Below are positions 59,966 to 62,920 of a DNA stretch of 62,920 nucleotides, piece after piece. Source of the DNA: an uncultured Slackia sp. Lineage in GTDB: Bacteria; Actinomycetota; Coriobacteriia; Coriobacteriales; Eggerthellaceae. Each line of letters starts with the position of its first letter. Position 1 is the first letter of the stretch. The stretch spans positions 1 to 62,920 of the forward strand of contig NZ_CALUMA010000026.1 of assembly GCF_944321625.1 (NCBI RefSeq), read 5' to 3'. The translations under genes were made by a program, and so were the position numbers. Under the pieces are notes generated by a model. That model saw nothing but the letters and a program-made list of their open reading frames with translations, was not told where the DNA came from and ran no database searches.

Positions 59966-60194
59966 GACTGCTGCAGGCGTGCATGGCGTGGTGCCCCGTG
60001 CCGTATCGTCCATGTCGTGGTAGCTCGTGTTGAATCGTCCGAATCAAATCAGAATCAAGGGTTGACTCGAAAGGGCGGGGAATAGTTGCGGAATCGCCCG
60101 TTTCCAGGCATTTCGCGCGCTACGATTCCCTGATTCGCACTTGGGAATCGTAGCGGATGGCTCGGAAAGCCGTTGATTCACGTGGGTCATGCAT

Positions 60195-60569
60195 TCAAAT
60201 CTCTTGCTGAACTCGCTTAGGCAGTTTCGCGAAAACGAGTTCGTAGCCCATGTCGCAGGGGTCGAGGACGAGACTCTCGGGAAGACTGGCGCCCAGATCG
60301 ACCGAGACCCACGTGCACCCGTCGGAATAGCAGCCCGGGAGCACCGCATCGGGATATTCGGCGCGCAGCTCGAGGATGCGGTTGGGATCGCACTTGAGCG
60401 AGGGCAGGTGGCGCCCCGCGTAGGGCTGCTTGGCGTCGGGCTTGGCCATGAGCTTGCGGGCGAACTGTTTGCCGCCAACCCAGCAGACCGTCCAGCCCCA
60501 TTTCTCATGAAACGCTTTGCTTGCTCCAGAGTAAGAGAGGAGCCGTTCGTCGATCGTCGCGAAACCCAT
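60195..60569 (-). CDS. YjbR/MmcQ-type DNA-binding-like protein
   Basis: The 124-residue protein has the MmcQ/YjbR pattern: FHEKWGWTVCWVGGKQFARKLM (strands with a GGK turn), LPSLKCDPNRILELRAEYPDAVLPGCYSDGCTWVSVDLGASLP (the CDP..A..L..AYP..YH pattern of the fold). The domain has a CyaY-like fold and its activity is unknown. The ATG at 60569 lies 20 bases after the ATPase stop on the same strand, so the genes are probably cotranscribed. The ribosome site is weak (GAGAAG). Confidence 0.75.
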   Translation of the reverse strand: MGFATIDERLLSYSGASKAFHEKWGWTVCWVGGKQFARKLMAKPDAKQPYAGRHLPSLKCDPNRILELRAEYPDAVLPGCYSDGCTWVSVDLGASLPESLVLDPCDMGYELVFAKLPKRVQQEI

Positions 60570-60588
60570 GCTCGCGAATGCTTCTCTC

Positions 60589-61797
60589 CTATATCGCCCA
60601 GACGGGGACCGCCTGCACGCTCCTCGTCCCGTCGTACGGCTCCGGCGTCCGGCAGACGACGTGCCCGAAGCCCACCTCATAGTCTTCCATGCCTTCTAAG
60701 CAGCTGAAGTTCTTTACTGCATCCGCTTTGATCGTGGCAGCTGTTTTGATTTCCACGGGATGCAGTACGTGACCTTCTTGGATAACAAGGTCGATCTCTC
60801 GCTTCTTTGCGTCGCGGTAGAACCACACGTCTCTCAGGTTGGCGCCGGCGTTCATGTAACTCTTCAACACCTCGGAGACGACAAACGTTTCGAATACGTG
60901 TCCCGCCACTGCCCCGTTGCGCAGCTGGTCGGGGGTGGTCCACCGCGTGAGGTGGCAAACCAGCCCCGTGTCCATGAAGTAGAGTTTGGGCGTTTTCGTC
61001 AAGCTCTTTCCAATGTTGGGCCAGAAGGGCTCAACGATTCGAATAATATTTGATGCTTGAAGGACGGAAAGCCATGCTTTCACGGTTTTATGGTCGGCAT
61101 CGATCGCGTTGCCGATATCTGAAGCATTGAATAGCTGGCCCGATCTTGCGGCGCAAGCTACCATGAAACTATAGAACTTGGCTTCGTCTTTGACATTGAC
61201 GAGATCGCGTACGTCTCTCTCCAGATAAGCGGAGACGTAATCAGAATAGAACGAATCCCAACTGAGCGATTTGTCTTGCAGTTCCGGCATCGATCCTCTA
61301 TGAATGATTTCCCAGATGTCAATATCGGATGGTTTCTCGCATGATTCGATTTGATCAGGGATGTACGGATGTGGTTCGGCGGCGCTGTCGATTAGTTCCC
61401 TGAGACTTAAAGAAGGAAGCTCGATGATTCGTATTCTTCCTGCCAGCGATTCACTGACGCCTTTCATGAGATGATATGTTTGAGAGCCGGATAGTACGAT
61501 ACGGCCCTTTTCGTCAGATTGGTCAACGATCCATTTGATAGGGGAGAAAAGCTCGGGCACGCGTTGGACTTCGTCGATAATCAACGGCAGGCTCTTCGAT
61601 TCGAAGAACAGGACGGCATCCTGCTTTGCGGAAAGGTAGTCGCGGGGATTCTCCATCGAGATGTAGTCGAAGGAGCCGCCCAGGTGCTCCTTGAGAACCG
61701 TTGTCTTGCCAACTTGACGAGCGCCGGTCACAAGCACCACTTTACCCTGCTTCAATAGCTTATCGAGTGTCGATTCGATTTCGCGTTTTACATACAT
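60589..61797 (-). CDS. AAA ATPase with DUF4143 (AAA_14) domain
   Basis: The 402-residue protein has Walker A VTGARQVGKTT (24-33), Walker B LPLIIDEVQRVPELF, sensor SGSQTYHLMKGVSESLAGR, and the DUF4143 region with VSAYLERDVRDLVN, HKTVKAWLSVLQASNIIRIVEPF, LYFMDTGLVCHLTRW and the PD-(D/E)xK-like KKREIDLVIQEG..LHPVEIKTA. Members are common in gut bacteria, often in mobile regions, and their function is unclear. The start at 61797 lies just after a GGAAGGGAGG site inside a hairpin. The gene lies between two guaA-like repeats. Confidence 0.88.
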   Translation of the reverse strand: MYVKREIESTLDKLLKQGKVVLVTGARQVGKTTVLKEHLGGSFDYISMENPRDYLSAKQDAVLFFESKSLPLIIDEVQRVPELFSPIKWIVDQSDEKGRIVLSGSQTYHLMKGVSESLAGRIRIIELPSLSLRELIDSAAEPHPYIPDQIESCEKPSDIDIWEIIHRGSMPELQDKSLSWDSFYSDYVSAYLERDVRDLVNVKDEAKFYSFMVACAARSGQLFNASDIGNAIDADHKTVKAWLSVLQASNIIRIVEPFWPNIGKSLTKTPKLYFMDTGLVCHLTRWTTPDQLRNGAVAGHVFETFVVSEVLKSYMNAGANLRDVWFYRDAKKREIDLVIQEGHVLHPVEIKTAATIKADAVKNFSCLEGMEDYEVGFGHVVCRTPEPYDGTRSVQAVPVWAI

Positions 61798-61800
61798 AAA

Positions 61801-61876
61801 ATGGCCTCCCTTCCGAGAGGCCATTATCTCATGCTATAGAATTATGGTCAAATTTGGGAATACAATTCCCAAATTT
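61801..61876 (-). promoter_or_regulatory. ATPase promoter with palindromic operator and ribosome-site hairpin
   Basis: A perfect 12-base inverted repeat, AAATTTGGGAAT (61850-61861) and ATTCCCAAATTT (61865-61876), with a 3-base loop, ends in the -35 region of a good minus-strand promoter (TTGACC, 17 bases, GATAAT). In the transcript, ATGGCCTC and GAGGCCAT (61801-61808 with 61817-61824) form an 8-bp stem that holds the GGAAGGGAGG ribosome site in its loop and stem. This may control translation. Confidence 0.6.
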
Positions 61877-61887
61877 TACTCCCACTC
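61875..61887 (-). other. Candidate attachment core, right copy
   Basis: The same 13 bases, TTTACTCCCACTC, recur here in the same orientation, reading TEWE plus stop on the minus strand, but with only ten codons of open frame before it (ILITEWE). Together with the left copy it brackets a 1.9-kb segment holding the YjbR and ATPase genes. It overlaps the end of the ATPase operator palindrome by two bases. Confidence 0.5.
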
Positions 61888-62215
61888 AGTAATTAGAATT
61901 TGTACAGGGGCACTCTATCGTCTCTGTAGTGTCTCAGTGTCTATCCTGTCCACAGATTCACCCCGAAATCCATGTCTGCGTTGAACTCAAAATGAACTCA
62001 ACGCGTTTTTATCGTTCAGGGGCTTGCCGACGGAAGTATGCACAAAGGCCAATTCCGCAAGCGACCGCCAGTTAGTCATTTTATCAAACGGGCCGTCAAG
62101 CCACAGGCGTCGCCCGCACCGCGATGAAGCCCTTCCTCGAATCCAGCATAAAAGGGCCCGTTGTGGGGGCAACCGTTTGCCGTTTCGCAGGGATTGCCCC
62201 CATAACCGCCGAAAT
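61888..62215. other. Gene-free stretch right of the attachment copy
   Basis: No supported gene. A direct repeat TGAACTCAA (61982 and 61992) lies near 61990. On the minus strand 61990-62090 can be read as FDKMTNWRSLAELAFVHTS followed by further coding-like sequence up to a TGA, which may be the end of a broken gene; there is no start. Confidence 0.35.
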
Positions 62216-62478
62216 CTACCTTCCGGTGAACCCGCGCTTCCAGTCGAGGTACTCCTCCTCGGAGATCTCCCCCGAGTCCCTCCGCGCGCGCATCGCCGCC
62301 CACGCCCTGACCGCCACGTCGAGCTTCTGGGCGCCGGGCGCGGCGGGGTCGACGACGACCCGGGCGCCGGCGGCGTCCGCCACCGGCCTCGCGCCGAAGC
62401 CCTCCTCGAGCCTGAAGAGGACCTCGAGCGCGTCGCGCGCCGTCTCGACCCCGTAGTCGGTGAGGGCGGCCGGGTTGA
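62216..62478 (-). pseudogene. Gene 3' part cut by the IS3-family element
   Basis: The minus strand encodes a C-terminal fragment: NPAALTDYGVETARDALEVL, RPVADAAGARVVVDPAAPGAQKLDVAVRAW, and a SHOCT-like end (MRARRDSGEISEEEYLDWKRGF). It lacks a natural start. Upstream, the reading frame runs into the repeated TGAATC bases of the element end and becomes FRFRFRF. It is probably a gene interrupted by the insertion. Function is unknown. Confidence 0.5.
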
Positions 62479-62575
62479 ATCTGAATCTGAATCTGCCCCG
62501 AATCCGTTGACAGGTCGAGTCCCGTTTCGGCACCATTGCCGTTGCGGGGGAACGGAGGCGGATCATGGGAAAACC

Positions 62576-62851
62576 GTGCCGAAGTACATGGCGGAGTTCA
62601 AGCGGCGCGCCGTGCAGCTGTACAACGAGAGGGGAACCACCTACGCGGAGGTCGCGCGCGAGATCGGCGTCGACCCGTCGAGCCTCGCCGACTGGGTCAG
62701 AAGGGCCTCGGCCGCGGCGCCCGACGCCGAGGCGGACCCCTTCCAGATGGCCGAGGACCTGCGGCGGCTCAGGCGCGAGAACGAGCGGCTCAAAAGGGAG
62801 AACGAGATACTTTTAAAAGCGAGCGCCTCCTTCGCCAGCAGGCAGCTGTAG
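62576..62851 (+). CDS. IS3-family transposase OrfA
   Basis: The 91-residue helix-turn-helix protein (YMAEFKRRAVQLYNERGTTYAEVAREIGVDPSSLADWVRRA) ends in a leucine-zipper-like tail (LRRLRRENERLKRENEILLKAS). The start is a GTG (62576). A slip heptamer T TTA AAA at 62812-62818 followed by G lies near its end, where -1 frameshifting would make the OrfAB transposase. The tail matches other IS3 OrfA proteins. Confidence 0.85.
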   Translation: MPKYMAEFKRRAVQLYNERGTTYAEVAREIGVDPSSLADWVRRASAAAPDAEADPFQMAEDLRRLRRENERLKRENEILLKASASFASRQL

Positions 62852-62853
62852 GC

Positions 62854-62920
62854 GCCGAGGCGAAGGAGGCGAGGTTCGCTTTCATCCTGCTCAGCGAGGG
62901 GCGCTGGAGCGTGTCGGAGA
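62854..62920 (+). CDS. IS3-family transposase OrfB (partial)
   Basis: In the -1 frame relative to OrfA, the sequence reads AEAKEARFAFILLSEGRWSVSE up to the window end. This fits the start of the IS3 OrfB catalytic part (a lysine/arginine-rich helix, then F.LL..G.WSVSE). It lacks its own start codon, so it is expected to be made by frameshifting. Confidence 0.6.

Larger units (their letters stand above)
59653..60194. other. Gene-free stretch beside the island end
   Basis: No gene is supported. It holds a minus-strand terminator (59887-59920) and a guaA-like 3' end (59953-60025). On the minus strand this end reads as about 23 codons with VEWE at the C-terminus and an upstream stop. The rest is AT-rich. 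Confidence 0.45.
62476..62920 (+). mobile_element. IS3-family insertion sequence, left part (cut by window end)
   Basis: The left end is marked by three TGAATC repeats (62476-62493) and a TGAATCTGCCCCG-like terminus. OrfA and the start of OrfB follow. OrfB would begin in the -1 frame. The right end is beyond the window. Confidence 0.65.

Overview
The window looks like a chromosomal segment of an anaerobic, high-GC actinobacterium of the class Coriobacteriia, most likely an Eggerthellaceae-type gut organism. This is inferred from gene content and not from any marker gene. The pointers are a Tat-exported FAD-dependent reductase next to a multi-membrane-span LuxR regulator, a bile salt hydrolase, an old PurF-like protein of the kind seen in gut anaerobes, many strong AAGGAGG ribosome sites, and GTG/TTG starts. 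I recognised no rRNA, tRNA or CRISPR array.

Left part (1-9,000): a VanZ-RDD membrane protein; a RelB/PIN toxin-antitoxin pair with a palindromic operator; a flavin-binding PNPOx-like protein; a metallophosphoesterase; a lower-GC pair (DUF5343-like plus DUF3800) that may be a small defence or regulatory module; a dead IS1595-family element; a YbaK-type editing protein; and asnS.

Middle (9,000-25,700): a PurF-like protein without the catalytic cysteine; a radical SAM/SPASM maturase followed 10 bases later by a 136-residue protein ending in eleven asparagines, which I consider the best candidate for an undescribed system (a possible RiPP pathway); a cation diffusion facilitator; a 2'-5' RNA ligase divergent from a Ski2-like helicase; and housekeeping or metabolic genes (YdcF, HIRAN, WYL regulator, ADP-ribosylglycohydrolase, GlcD-type oxidase, DJ-1/PfpI, proline iminopeptidase).

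25,700-48,500: an SDR; a glycine riboswitch in front of a Na+/alanine-glycine symporter with a TTG start; an EamA transporter; a 23-residue hydrophobic peptide; an esterase/LOG pair; a nitroreductase-like protein; an RsmJ-like methyltransferase translationally coupled to a zinc alcohol dehydrogenase; a nicotinamidase-like hydrolase; the FAD reductase/LuxR divergent pair; a 1146-residue surface protein; Tex; and an AlbA/Schlafen-type protein whose promoter carries two matching palindromes.

48,500-62,920: a hydrolase; an EcsC protein with two paralogous membrane proteins of unlike base composition; a NUDIX enzyme; a PspA 3' remnant; a bile salt hydrolase with an MFS exporter; then a mobile-looking end with guaA-like attachment repeats (59953 and 61875) bracketing a DUF4143 ATPase and a YjbR protein, and an IS3-family element cut by the window edge. 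That element has a TTTAAAA slip site and has interrupted an older gene.
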